DNA of 64,000 bases from Gamarada debralockiae. Taxonomy: Eukaryota > Ascomycota > Leotiomycetes > Helotiales > Hyphodiscaceae. The stretch is taken from NCBI GenBank assembly GCA_002803225.1, contig NXFV01000306.1, forward strand, positions 1 to 64,000. Reading direction: 5' to 3'. A program made the translations under genes and the position numbers. The notes beneath the pieces were generated by a model. The model was not told the origin of the DNA. It saw only the letters and a program-made list of their open reading frames with translations, and made no database searches. Positions 21,839 to 32,574 of the stretch are shown here, in pieces. How positions within the stretch are numbered: the stretch's first letter is position 1; each line of letters begins with the position of its first letter.

Positions 21839-22645
21839 GATGCGGCGCCCAATTTTTCAGCGCAAGTCAGCGATTATCTGTTGTGTGTGGTTTCGAGGTC
21901 GCGGCAACTGAGCGATTGTGTTTCCAAGCAGGCGAGGCTATGATGGCGAGTCTTCGGCGGCTAACGCAAATGAAAAGCAAACTTCGGGCTTTGGACTGGA
22001 GAACATTCACCAAAGTCACGAGTTCAGAGTAGACGAGGAATAGCGCCGAGCTTCGAGGAGTACAAAAGAGCTTCCAGCGGTCAACAACTTGGCAACAACA
22101 TATCATGACATCACCCGTCCCGCACGTGCGGCCTCCAACCTCACTTTCCCGACAAAGAACAATTAGAAGTAAGTCAAAACATTGTCTTTCCTTTCAGTTG
22201 TTGTGTGTATATTTGTTTCGCTTTAACGGCTATTTGCCTCTTGCAATGTTTGTTTGATTTGAGTTGCATTGAGGAGATTCTGGGAGGAGAGACTTGTGTC
22301 GCAACCACTTCACTTTCAGAACTTCGTGGCAGAAGTCAAGGGCGCAAGTCTCTTTGAGCAACATGACTTTGTGCGTTTCCAAAGATTGTAATTTCCAACA
22401 AAGGGTCTCGTTCCTAACAAATTCACCTGTTCATGGTGTCGAGAAGATTCAAGATGCTTCCATGACGCCATGGATCAGTCGCTGCCTTCTCTGGTTCGTC
22501 CTCACATGCTCACTTTGTTCGAGTAATTGAATACTTGGGTTCCGTGAATACTTGACTGCTTCTTCCTTCACTTCCTATGTCAATTGTTCATCAAAAATGA
22601 GCGCGTCCACTTGTGAATAGTACTCTTGCTAACTGGTTCTCAGAG
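21839..22645. other. Divergent intergenic region
   Basis: About 800 bp between the 741-aa gene and a plus-strand hypothetical. An ATG at 22107 followed by about 20 codons and a GTAAGT donor (near 22172) could be an upstream exon of the plus-strand gene, but no join was confirmed. Confidence 0.35.
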
Positions 22646-23397
22646 ATGGCGCCGTTTTACAGCGGCCGTTTGCTTGCAGCCCCAATGAAACAACAATCAT
22701 CTGTGACATCAAGAACGGCGCCTAAGAAGACCGGTGAGTTCTCCCTTATACAGCCCTTTATTTCAATTACTAACTTCAACTAAAAGCTGCAGTTCTCAAA
22801 GCTGAGGAGCCACTCCCTAAACCCAAGATTACTGTTACCATTGAGATCACCCAGATATACGAAACCAAGACCTTCAAGAATAACAATCCTTTAGCTTGGT
22901 CCTGCATTACTGTCGACAAGTCAAAGCCTGTTGCGGTTACGAAGGAGGACGTGAGCGAGGAAACCGGTTTGGGTAGTGTTCAAGCTGAGGTCAACGATTC
23001 GGAGAAAGACAGACAAGCTACTGCGGGCACCATTATGAACGTGATCGAAGAAGCTGCTGTCACTGAGGAGGCTACTGCCGCTGAGGAACTGGATGTTACG
23101 GAAGGAAATGGTCTTGAGGAAGTAAATGGCGTTGCGGAAAGAAAGGATGTTGAGGAAGGAAATGGTGTTGTGAAGGGAGTCGGTGCTGTGGGCGAGGTTG
23201 CTAAGAGGGGTACCATCACAGAGGTGGTTACTGTTGAGGGTGCGGAAGTCGTGAAACCACAGTACAACCAGGGCCAAGGTCGTAGCTGGGCTTATGGTCA
23301 GAGTCAGTTTCACAGCGATGGTCGGCGTCGCAGCTGGGCTTATGGTTTGGAGAGAGACACCGAGCGACACATCCCCGCGGTCCGCCCGGAGTGGTAG
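22646..23397 (+). CDS. Hypothetical protein, 232 aa
   Basis: Two exons (22646-22733, 22787-23397) with a 53-nt intron (GTGAGT...AAAAG). The start reads MAPFYSGRLLAAPMKQQSSV, which could be mitochondrial-targeting-like. A beta-like stretch follows (KPKITVTIEITQIYETKTF), then a Glu/Val/Gly-rich low-complexity middle (VTEGNGLEEVNGVAERKDVE). The C-terminus has two RSWAYG motifs (QGQGRSWAYGQSQFHSDGRR, then RSWAYGLERD). Not recognised. Convergent with the next gene, whose stop lies 133 bp away. Confidence 0.5.
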
Positions 23398-23530
23398 AGA
23401 AGGCTCTTGCTGAGTGGTGCCGATGAGAGATTGGAAACGAGGTTTCTTGTCTAGAATCATGCATGGCACAGCAGAATTTATCATCTCCACACTCGCTTTC
23501 AATCTCCCAATTCCATCCGTGACTTTTATT

Positions 23531-24495
23531 TCAATCTTTGGGTCTCAATCCCAAAGCTTCAATCCGCCTCTTCTTCTCCTCCAGCCATGGTCCTTCAGTC
23601 TCTTTCGTTCCCATTCTCCTTTGTGCTTCCTCAACCATCTCCTCATGCATCTCGACAGTAGAGCAAACCGAGAATTTAGCCACCATATCATCACCCCTCG
23701 CAATCATCTCCTCAACGTGCTTCCAACCCCTCTCATCCTTCTTCTTTGGTATCCGAAAATTACTCCCCACCCTCACAACACTATCTCCACAAGAAGGACA
23801 TCTCTTTAAATGATCTTCAGACAACTGATAATGTCTCGGAATAGTAATCACTTTCCGCCACCACAGATTCGGCTCATACTTCTTCAACCTCTCATATTCC
23901 TCCTTATTCAAATCATTCTTCTCGTTCGTTTGATACCGCTTCCACAGCGCGTCGACGCTTCTCTTCTCCTGACTCTTTTCATTTGCGCGACTGTGCAGGC
24001 GAGCCTGATTTTCAAACGCAGCCTTCAATCTCGGCTCCCTCTCAGGCTTAGGTCGCACTTCCCAATCACCATACTCCGAGATGCGATAATCATTTCTGTC
24101 GGGATCATAAGCTGGTTTGATGCCCCTCCTGCATTGGGGTTTGGCGCAGATAAATTTCGGGCGCCACGAAGTCTGGCAGGCGACGTAATTGAGTCCTGTC
24201 CGACCGGGCGGAGAGGTCATCCAGTTGTAAGGGTAATATGGCTCAGGATTGCTGAGCAGATGGTGGCGGGTGTTTTCCGATATCTTTTGACAGAATTCAA
24301 CCACTTTTCGGCCTGATTAATCAAGAGAACACACACCTGGTCATCGCCGTAAGGACAACATCCTCTTGAGCAGCCACGGATAGCTACATCTCCGATTCGG
24401 CACCCTACGAGGTTGGTGATGTCTGATCTGAGGAGTGTTAGTTTGTACTTGAGAGATGGGAAGGGGATGGATTTTTGGTACCTTTTGCAGGACAT
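23531..24495 (-). CDS. Hypothetical Cys-containing protein, 285 aa
   Basis: Three exons (24495-24482, 24427-24337, 24283-23531) with 54- and 53-nt introns (GTACCA...CTCAG; GTGTGT...AAAAG). The first exon is 14 nt (MSCK). The joined N-terminus is Cys-rich (CRIGDVAIRGCSRGCCPYGD) and runs into DQISENTRHHLLSNPEPYYP. Later pairs of Cys (CAKPQC; RCPSCG) could bind zinc. The remainder is charged and helical, ending ALGLRPKD. The second intron resolves what would otherwise be a frame change. No family recognised. Confidence 0.6.
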
Positions 24496-25121
24496 CTTGA
24501 TTTGTGGTTCGAATGTCGTTGGGGTGCTATTTTTAGAATTCAGGGGCTTCGGCAACGGGTATGGCAGATAAAGCCTTTGGATTGACGGGTCGTATCCTTT
24601 CTCGAATCGTCAGACTGTCAACCAATTTATTGTAATCAATTGAAAACGAGGAGAGAGTAATTGCATTCATTTAAAGGGGTTTGGAGGGACTTTGTATGAA
24701 AAATTTTGGCTTTTCAAGTGAGTCAGAAGCTGCGCCTCGATACGAGATAATCCGGGGAAACACGAGCTTCACGTGCTTAGTGGCTAGTCGTCTTGGTGTA
24801 CAAAGTCTTGGACATCAACTCCTTTTGTCGTAACCCATTTGTAGCTTTTTATCATCATCAGTTAAGTTTGTCTACATCAATCCAACTCGCCGGCTCGGGA
24901 AGTTGTAAGCCCTAAGGCATGAAATGAGGCGTGATTCGTAGTCGTTCCGAACCCGAAAAGTCTCTCCGATGTCATCCAATACTGAGATTTGCGTTCTGAA
25001 GTCACTTGAAGCAGTATTTTGAGATGATACAGACGATGAAAAATCTCATTGCAATTTGAAGAACTATCAAATCCTGTAATCCATCAGAACCGAATTCTCT
25101 CGTCATGTAGATATTGGACCA
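24496..25121. other. Intergenic region
   Basis: About 625 bp between two minus-strand genes. It holds the promoter of the 285-aa gene and the 3' flank of the GST gene. No repeat or gene seen. Confidence 0.4.
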
Positions 25122-25903
25122 TCACTTTGCAGCCGCAGCCATCTTCGCAAGTCTCTCCTGAGCCCTCTCTGCAACAACTTTCTCATTCCAAATGTAAGTG
25201 ATGCTCTTCTCTTGAGTCACTGCGTTCGCCCACTTCCAGAAAGCAGGAGCCTTGGCTTCAAGAGTAGTCAGGACGCTGTGTGGAAGGAGACCGTCGTACT
25301 TCGGAGAGCTCAGGACTCGAAGAAGGAAGGAACCTGTTTGGACCTGAAGGAAGTTAGCATTCATTTCCTCATTCAAATTTACGGTTTCAAAGGACGATAT
25401 ATTCTCACCTCAGCAAGAGTCAAACGACTAGCACCGCCGAAGAACGGAGCTGCATCCTGCAACAAGGGCTCGATCTCCTTAACAATGGCATCCACGAAAA
25501 CACCAGCCTCCTTCTCCTTCTCCTCCTTAGTCGCCCTCAACGCAGCAAAGAACAACCCATTAACCTTGGTAAAATACGTATCAACAAAGAAGTTGATCTT
25601 AGCTCTCTGCAAAGCTCCTCCTTCCTCAGAGCTGCTCTTCTCGAGATGGGAGGGGTGGGAGTCGACAAGGAATTGACACACAATCGCTGATTCGGTCAGA
25701 ATGATTCCATTATAGTCCAAGGCTGGGACGAGACCGCGTGGGTTGATGGCGAGGTATTCGGGGGTCCGAGGGACGGAGAGGTCTATGATTACGGTTTCGA
25801 AATCGAGACCGAGTTCGCGAAGGGCAATCTGGGAGCGATGGGCCCAGGGGCAGGAGTGGGAGGTATAGAGGGTGATCTTGGGAGGATTAGCGTTGGAACC
25901 CAT
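25122..25903 (-). CDS. Glutathione S-transferase, omega/Ure2-like
   Basis: Two exons (25903-25409, 25343-25122) with a 65-nt intron give 238 aa. The N-terminal thioredoxin fold reads ITLYTSHSCPWAHRSQIALR, with a CPW active-site motif (Cys at about residue 18) typical of omega-class and GTO-like GSTs. NPRGLVPALDYNGIILTESA gives the cis-Pro and the glutathione-binding Glu-Ser. The C-terminal helical domain includes FFGGASRLTLAEVQTGSFLL across the splice. Soluble, with no signal peptide. Likely roles are glutathione-dependent thiol transfer, deglutathionylation or detoxification. Divergent from CNS1 with a 412-bp shared upstream region. Confidence 0.85.
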
Positions 25904-26315
25904 ATTGAGTATTTGAGTAAGATTCCTAAACTGTTCGAAGCTTATGAAAGGTAGATGAGGATAAAAAGGGGTGGATCACGTGAAGTATCAACAAATTGAG
26001 ATTGAATGAGGTGGATTTGAAGTAGAATCAAAAGAGTGAACCTCGCGACTTCACGGGGCAATCGGCTCTTATATCTCAGTGCATTCAAGAATATGCAGCC
26101 AATTTAGCCTCCGTTTTGGATGTGAGGTGATCCGGAGCTGGGATTGCGTCTGTGCCCCTCATTTGGATTTCTAAAGCTCTTATCGCGATGGTGGGGAGCT
26201 GATAAAACTTCCGCTCCACTCCGCCGACCCCGCCCAGCAGAAACAAAAGTCCTCGGCATTTTCAAATTGCTCACACAACACAACCTTTCCTCAATCCTTC
26301 AAATCAACCAACAAG
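25904..26315. promoter_or_regulatory. Divergent promoter region, GST / CNS1
   Basis: A 412-bp gap between divergent start codons, so both promoters lie here. The CNS1 side has a C/A-rich leader (CACACAACACAACC) before the ATG. No named regulatory motif identified. Confidence 0.4.
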
Positions 26316-27584
26316 ATGAAAATAGAAGAGCTTGCAGACAATTTTGGCTCTTCGGCCAAGGTCTCTGCGCCTCCCAAACCCGATGAACCGATTCCAGGAT
26401 CTGATCTCTTAACGCAAGCTATGAATGCGTTTGCCTCATCGAACGAAGCTGCGACACAAGATGGCACGACGCCTTCCTTACCTCCTGCCACGGCTGCGAT
26501 GCGCAACAAATCCGCGGACGAGATGCTCAAAGATCTCAACAAAGTCCCTCTCTTCATGACCGAATTAGAAGAGAACGACGAGCTCGAAGCTATGAAAGCG
26601 CTGGCATACGAAGGCACACCGGCAGAAGTCGCGCAAGGTTTCAAGGAGCGCGGGAACGAGTCTTTTAAAGAGAAAGGATGGAAGGATGCTAAGGAGTTTT
26701 ATGGGAAGGCTATACAAGTACTGTTGACCGAGGTGCGAAAAAGGCAAAAGGGCGAGGAGACCGAAGCAGGAGATGATCTGGAGGAGGTGAAGAAGGAGAT
26801 CGGGATCCTGGAAGCATGTTTGGTGAATCGTGCAGCTTGCCATTTGGAATTGAAAAATTTCAGGAGCTGTGCGCAAGACTGTGCTAGTGCCTTGCGGATT
26901 AATGGGAAGAACGTGAAGGCGTATTATAGATCTGCGAAAGCCCTGCTGGCGTTGAGCAAGATTCCTGAGGCGGACGATGCGTGCGCGAGAGGCTTGGCTG
27001 TGGATCCGGAGAATAAGGCGTTGCAAAGCGTTGCGAAGGAGATCATTAAGAAGAATGAAGAGGTTGCGGCTAAGAAGAAGAAAGAGCTGGAACGGGAGGC
27101 GAGGAGGAAACAGGAGGACGCTACGTTGAAGGCTGCGCTCAAGGCGAGGGGCATTAAGACAAGGAAGACGGCGCAACCACCGGAGATGGAGGATGCGAAG
27201 ATTGAACTTGTGCCGGATCCGATTGACCCTACTTCAACGCTTAGTTTCCCGACGGTGTTACTCTATCCGCTGCATTTGGAATCAGATTTCATCAAATCTT
27301 TCAACGAGACGGAACTACTTGGTGATCATTTGAGCTATATTTTGCCTGTTCCTTGGGATAAAGAGGGCCAGTATACACCAAATAGTGTCGAGTGTTACAT
27401 GGAGACTGTTACTGGTGGGCTGGTCAAGGTTGGGAGGAAGGTATCATTGCTGAAGGCGCTGAGTTCTGGGAATATCGAGGTCGTGGATGAGGTGGTGAAG
27501 ATATTTGTAGTTCCGAAGGCGAAGGCGGATGAATGGGTGCAGGAGTTCAAGAAGAAGAAGGCTGCTGAGAAACCTGGACCCTGA
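26316..27584 (+). CDS. CNS1: Hsp90 co-chaperone Cns1/TTC4, TPR protein
   Basis: Single-exon gene of 422 aa. An acidic N-terminus carries the Cns1/TTC4 signature DLNKVPLFMTELEENDELEA. A three-repeat TPR clamp follows at about residues 105-235 (AQGFKERGNESFKEKGWKDA, CLVNRAACHLELKNFRSCAQ, VKAYYRSAKALLALSKIPEA) and binds the EEVD tails of Hsp90/Hsp70. Next comes a Lys/Glu-rich helix, then the C-terminal wheel domain (TLSFPTVLLYPLHLESDFIK, LPVPWDKEGQYTPNSVECYM). Cns1 is an essential cytosolic co-chaperone linked to translation elongation in yeast. The length matches the family. Confidence 0.9.
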   Translation: MKIEELADNFGSSAKVSAPPKPDEPIPGSDLLTQAMNAFASSNEAATQDGTTPSLPPATAAMRNKSADEMLKDLNKVPLFMTELEENDELEAMKALAYEGTPAEVAQGFKERGNESFKEKGWKDAKEFYGKAIQVLLTEVRKRQKGEETEAGDDLEEVKKEIGILEACLVNRAACHLELKNFRSCAQDCASALRINGKNVKAYYRSAKALLALSKIPEADDACARGLAVDPENKALQSVAKEIIKKNEEVAAKKKKELEREARRKQEDATLKAALKARGIKTRKTAQPPEMEDAKIELVPDPIDPTSTLSFPTVLLYPLHLESDFIKSFNETELLGDHLSYILPVPWDKEGQYTPNSVECYMETVTGGLVKVGRKVSLLKALSSGNIEVVDEVVKIFVVPKAKADEWVQEFKKKKAAEKPGP

Positions 27585-28044
27585 ACAACGAGTGGGACTT
27601 GTCAACAGATTTCTCAACGTAGTATCTAGCGGCTGGTTCGGATCCAGGGCTACAAATTCAGTGTGGTCGAAGTGGACATGGCGGCAGCGATGGCCACGGC
27701 AACGATGTTGGCCAGGGAGCCAGCCTATGATGGTTGTGTGAGACAGAGATGTTAGACGACAGCCAGCTGTGGTAACATGTGTCGTTCGTGCACGTTCAGA
27801 ACATGGATGTAAGTATCATTGAATGGACAGCGATTAAAACCTATGAGTACAGAGGCCAGTGAAATGGCCATGAAATCCATCAACAAGACCAGAAGCAAAA
27901 CCCCAACATGCCGCATGGTCCAATCGTCCACAAAAGAAATCTGCACATCAGTCCCACAGCCCATCCAACTTGTCCGGCCATACCTCAAACTCCAGCCAGC
28001 CTACCCAAACCATACCATGTTTCCAATTCCAATTATGGAGCCAC
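27585..28044. other. Convergent intergenic region
   Basis: 3' flanks of CNS1 and the APSES gene. Nothing else recognised. Confidence 0.45.
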
Positions 28045-29663
28045 TCACATAGAAGTAGCTCTCCGTCTCTTGACTCTCGGACCCTCCAAAAGATCCCACT
28101 CCTCTTGGGCAACCTCCCTGGCAGACTCAGTGCCACTCTCTCCATCCTTAACACTCAACTTCATCAACAACCACGCAGCCTTCTTCTCCACTCCGCCAGC
28201 AAAGCCACCCATATCATCCATCTCCCGATCACTGCTCTTGTCCTCAACATCAACACTCGCCTTATCATCGGTAACGCTAGCGCTCTCCTCTCCATCATAT
28301 TCATCATCAGCATCAACCTCATCTACTCGTCTCTTGCCGCGCCATGTGCCCGCCATAGGAATGTCTGCCAAGCCAGTGGAACGCGGGATAGCGCTGAGCC
28401 AGGGATTCGGACCGAGGGCTTTATTGGGAGAGATGTTGATAGACGAGTTGGCACTATGCGAAATCATGTTTCTCGGTCCCCAACTCTGCTGGCGAGAAAG
28501 GCTACCCGGTGTGCCAGGAGAGCAGAAATATCCATCCGCAGAGCTCGTCTCGCTTCCATTCTCCAGATCCGTATCGGTCGGCGTACCATACGAGTTCTCA
28601 CCCCCATGTGCGCGCTTGAGTCGCAAACGTCTGCCGAGCGTAGGAGGCGTGGTGCACACATGCATATTCATACTCAAAGACTCGTTTTTGACGGAGTGTT
28701 GAGGGGAAGAGGGATTTCGCGGCGTGGGCGTGAAGGAAGTGTTTTGGAGGCGAAAGGCTTCGGCTTCTGCGGTGGCTTGTACGACGATTAATGGGTCGAT
28801 TACCATGCGACCGTGTTCGGGGGCTTCGGGTGGGACACATTGCGAAGGGAAGGAAGGTCCGAAGATAGGGATTAAGGCGCCGGCTATGTGCGAGCAGAAG
28901 GTGGTGCATACGGCGATGGCGCAGGAGTAGGGCATCCAGTATCCTGTGCGGTCAGTTAGGGAGTCTCGTGAAAGGACTGGAACGGGAGGTACTTTACCTT
29001 GTGCTGCCAGAGCACCTCCTGTAATGCTATGGGTGATTCCTTTGAGACCAGGGTTCATGTTCAACATTTTGGCCGGTGTTGTCTGAAAAGTCGTCAATTG
29101 AAAATTCGAAATCATTTCCGCAGGAAATATTGACCTTGGAGTATTTGCAGCACTTGAAGAAAGGAGTGATGCGGACGAGTCCAATATTATAGTCCCACAT
29201 CACGGTGTAATCCTTGTCGTCTCCAGGAACTTTGAATATGTACTGAAAGACTGCAATCAGAGTCAGCCAGAGTCGTCCTCCGTCGCAATCAACGCATCAT
29301 CGTACCTTCAAAACTTTCACGACCTGTCTTCTCCAGGAAGTTCTTCTTCTCACTGTTGTAAGGAATGTGACGACAGTATTCCTGAATCTTACCAAGTGGG
29401 TAGACTTCAAATTTTTGGACCTCGCGAGTTGTTTCCTCGTCGAATTGTTCAAACGGTGGAAACTTGACCTCGCCCTTAATCTTACCCTTTGCAAAAACGG
29501 CACCATCCTTAGTCATCTTCTGCTTCTTGATTGAAGAGGAAGTCAAAAGTGGACTACCATGGGATGAAGATGCGGTGCAGAGCGACGACGAGGGGCTTGA
29601 TGGCAGCCGTGTGCCTCGCGGTTCTGACTTGACAGGGTTGAGAAGTGATGCTACGGAGAGCAT
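28045..29663 (-). CDS. APSES/KilA-N transcription factor (Xbp1-like)
   Basis: Four exons (29663-29306, 29250-29135, 29082-28998, 28943-28045) splice in frame to 485 aa. The DNA-binding domain runs from about residue 40 ([40 protein letters not shown]). After splicing it continues into [56 protein letters not shown] and [20 protein letters not shown]. This is the APSES-related arrangement of fungal Xbp1-type regulators. The C-terminal half is Ser/Pro/Asp-rich, probably disordered, with a basic cluster ([12 protein letters not shown]) as a nuclear signal. Likely a nuclear sequence-specific repressor or activator. The Xbp1 rather than StuA or Bqt4 subgroup is inferred from the domain order and is less certain than the domain itself. 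Confidence 0.8.
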
Positions 29664-32574
29664 AGCGTTGGTTTTGGAGGGGTTGATGGAGTTGAAGCCT
29701 CTAAATTCCGCAAGCACGAAATTCTTCTCTTCGACGACGAACGAAATCTGATAAGGGTAAAGTACCCAAGCAGAGAATGTGTCGGTACAGCGAAGCAAAG
29801 AGCTAATGTTTTGGGAGGCAAACGGACTTCCAAGTAATAGACCGTTCGGCGGTCTTTAACAGGAAATCGGCGAACAACGAATTTGAAAATTCGTACTTCT
29901 TCGATGCCAACTAGCGGTGCAGGTTCCTGCAGTCCAAGGCTGTAATGCTAATGTCTCTGGTCACTGTCAGCGTTCTCGGTGTGGAAGGTCTTTGTTGGCT
30001 ATGTCTAGGAACCGACCTGGGGTATGTTGATCGTCCGTTTGCGCGTCCACCGCTTATTCTAAAATCGAGGGCGAGATCACTGCACAGCATGCAGCTCCTT
30101 GGAAAAACGAAATCTGAGCCCTTGAAGCCCTGGCTGGTTCAAGAGATATGACTGATCTTATGACCTCTATCTTGTGCGGTATGAATACTTTGAAGAAACA
30201 AGCTCCGATATGATGGGATCGTGATCCAAACGACTTTTCGAATGCTTCTTAGAAGATTCTCCGCTCCCGTGCCCGTCGACACGGAGCCAACGGGCCCAGT
30301 GCTCAAACGTGCATACGCATTCAGAGTGCAAATATCGAGGAAAGGTGTTTCGCTAAACCCCAACACAGCAGAATTCTCCATATGGAGGACAGAGCATCCG
30401 GCTGCGTAACAGCAATGATGTCTCGCCAGACTTAGGATAGGAGTTTGACACCAACAAATATTGTGCTACTGCCCGATCGGGATCAAAGCTTGTTTGAAAG
30501 TGGATAGAAATGTTGCTGGGCACACATGCTGGCGAGGAGTCTTGGGACGGGAGGCTGCAGTAGTCGCGTGTGGGATACTGTCATTGACTGCCATGCTCTG
30601 AAGATAGACAAAGAAACCGTAGTAATTAGCTTGACGCTTTAGAGACAGATTGCTTGACTCGATGCATGTGGACGACTGTATTCCAAGACCAATCGAAATT
30701 TGCAACTTGTAAGCTAGCGTTAAGGCCGGAGTATTGCTCATTGCTCACACCACACCTGAGCTTTCAGTCTCAGTAATATCCTTCATGATTCAACGATCCG
30801 GAATCCCCTGGCAAGAAGCCTTATGCCTCTAACCGTTCTCATCACATTTTTCTCCGTCAACTTCTCAAAGAACTTCCACGAGTCTTCGGGAAATTGACTA
30901 GAATATTCCCTAGCCTCAGCTAATGCTAAGGGCTGCAGCTGTCATTTGAAAAAGAATGGTAGAGCGCGGCGGGACAAAATGCACACAGGCATGTGACGGG
31001 ATGCTTTGGTTGGTCCCTTTAGTCTCAGAAGATGACAGTTACCATGCCAGTGAAATGGAGTTCAAAGAGATACTCAGAGTGGCCTGTTCATATAGTCCTG
31101 TAATGTCTGATATACACTTTGACTCTGGAATGAAAAGAAAATCATGAAGAAGCAAATTGCAGAGGCAAAGCAAGAGGCAAGAGACGTGTTGCGAATCAGA
31201 GAGATTTGGATGGAAACAAAACTTGAATATGGAGCATTCCGATGCTGCAACAATACACGAGAGGACGAAGGTATGTTGCTCGATACCTCGAGCCGTAGCC
31301 TGAAGACTCTGAAGCAAAAATAACTGAGATCAGTACAGCAACCGGTGTCGACCAGAAGCTGCAGTCGCCCGCCATGCCATGAGGCACCTCATTTAGGCCA
31401 ACCACATTGTCGCCTATGCATGTCGACAAACGAAGAAAGGGGCGAAATGGCTGATGGGCCAGATGATAGGCGGCCACGACTGTTGACTCGAAGACCTGCA
31501 TGCATACAAGAGAGTTGTGAGACTCTTCCTCCAACTTATGCAGCACTGTTATCTGAAGAACTATGCACGTCAAGGCACATCCAGGAATAGCATCGAATGG
31601 CGATATCGGAAGATATTAAACTTCAAGCTCTTCTCACATATTCAGGGCGAGTGGTGAGGTCGAATCTCTTGCTGATGCCTATCGTCTGCAAGAGCTTCTT
31701 GATCAGGAAATCGAGTGGTACAACTACGGCCATACAGAGTTACTCAATTCGTTTCACGGATCAAGGAAGGGACTCCTGACATGACAGCCGTTGAAGTTTC
31801 AGATGTGAGGAACGTGTGGAGCACAAATATATTGTGATACTTTTCGAGCCTCTTCGGGCCACCTGGCTATGGGTATGGTATGGTATGACAGCACGGGAGG
31901 ACGGCTCAATGCAGCGTCCTCATCGGAAGGATCTTTCCCACATGGCGAATTCTCTTTCGTTTCACAATGCCTGCATTACCGTTGAAGTGTAACCTTGGGG
32001 TGCATCCAAACCAACAAAATCTGGGAGGAAATAGTGATGAGGCGAAAGTATTTCCTCAACTGTGGAGGGAAATAGGTTGCCATATCGCACGCACGGACCA
32101 TGTCTGAAGCTAATGCCCCTGTTTGCGGGGAATATATATTTTTTAAAGGAATTACAATTCAAAAAGATATAATTGAGCGAACAAGGGAGTCTTTGGAAAT
32201 TGTTCAAATAATTTGAACCACGTCCGTTATTGGGGTTTGAAATATTTCTTTCCACAAAGGTTCGTTTTCTAGTGTTTGTATTTCTTGTCATTGTCCAAGT
32301 CGTCGCTGCCTTAGGCAATCACAGACCACGCTAATCAGGCGAACATCCCTTAGCGCATTTCACCAGACGCGAAGAGCCTTGTTGTTTATTTACAACTTCC
32401 AAGGTGCACAACTTCAACCTCACCTTTTCACGTTACCCATTTCCTTTCAATTAATCAACATTATCCGACCTCAGTCGCTCATGCGCACCTGAACGAACGA
32501 TATCTACTTGCGGGTGACACTGGCCGCCCACACCTGCAACAATCCAATCTCGAATTTCAACGCGTCGCGCGGCG
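29664..32574. other. Long intergenic region (2.9 kb)
   Basis: Between the APSES and TOP2 start codons. Only short open frames without family resemblance are present on either strand. The left part probably holds a long 5' leader of the regulator; the right 250 bp hold the TOP2 promoter. No inverted repeats, tRNA or transposon text found. A non-coding RNA cannot be excluded. Confidence 0.4.
32560..32565 (+). promoter_or_regulatory. ACGCGT (MCB-like) hexamer near the TOP2 start
   Basis: A perfect MluI cell-cycle box, ACGCGT, lies 10 bp before the TOP2 ATG in a CG-rich patch. MBF acts through such sites on replication genes in yeasts. The position suggests 5' UTR, and one hexamer is weak evidence. 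Confidence 0.2.

Noticed and set aside
24217..24336. Frameshift in the 285-aa gene near 24300
   Set aside because: A 53-nt GT...AG intron (24336-24284) restores one frame, so no lesion is needed.
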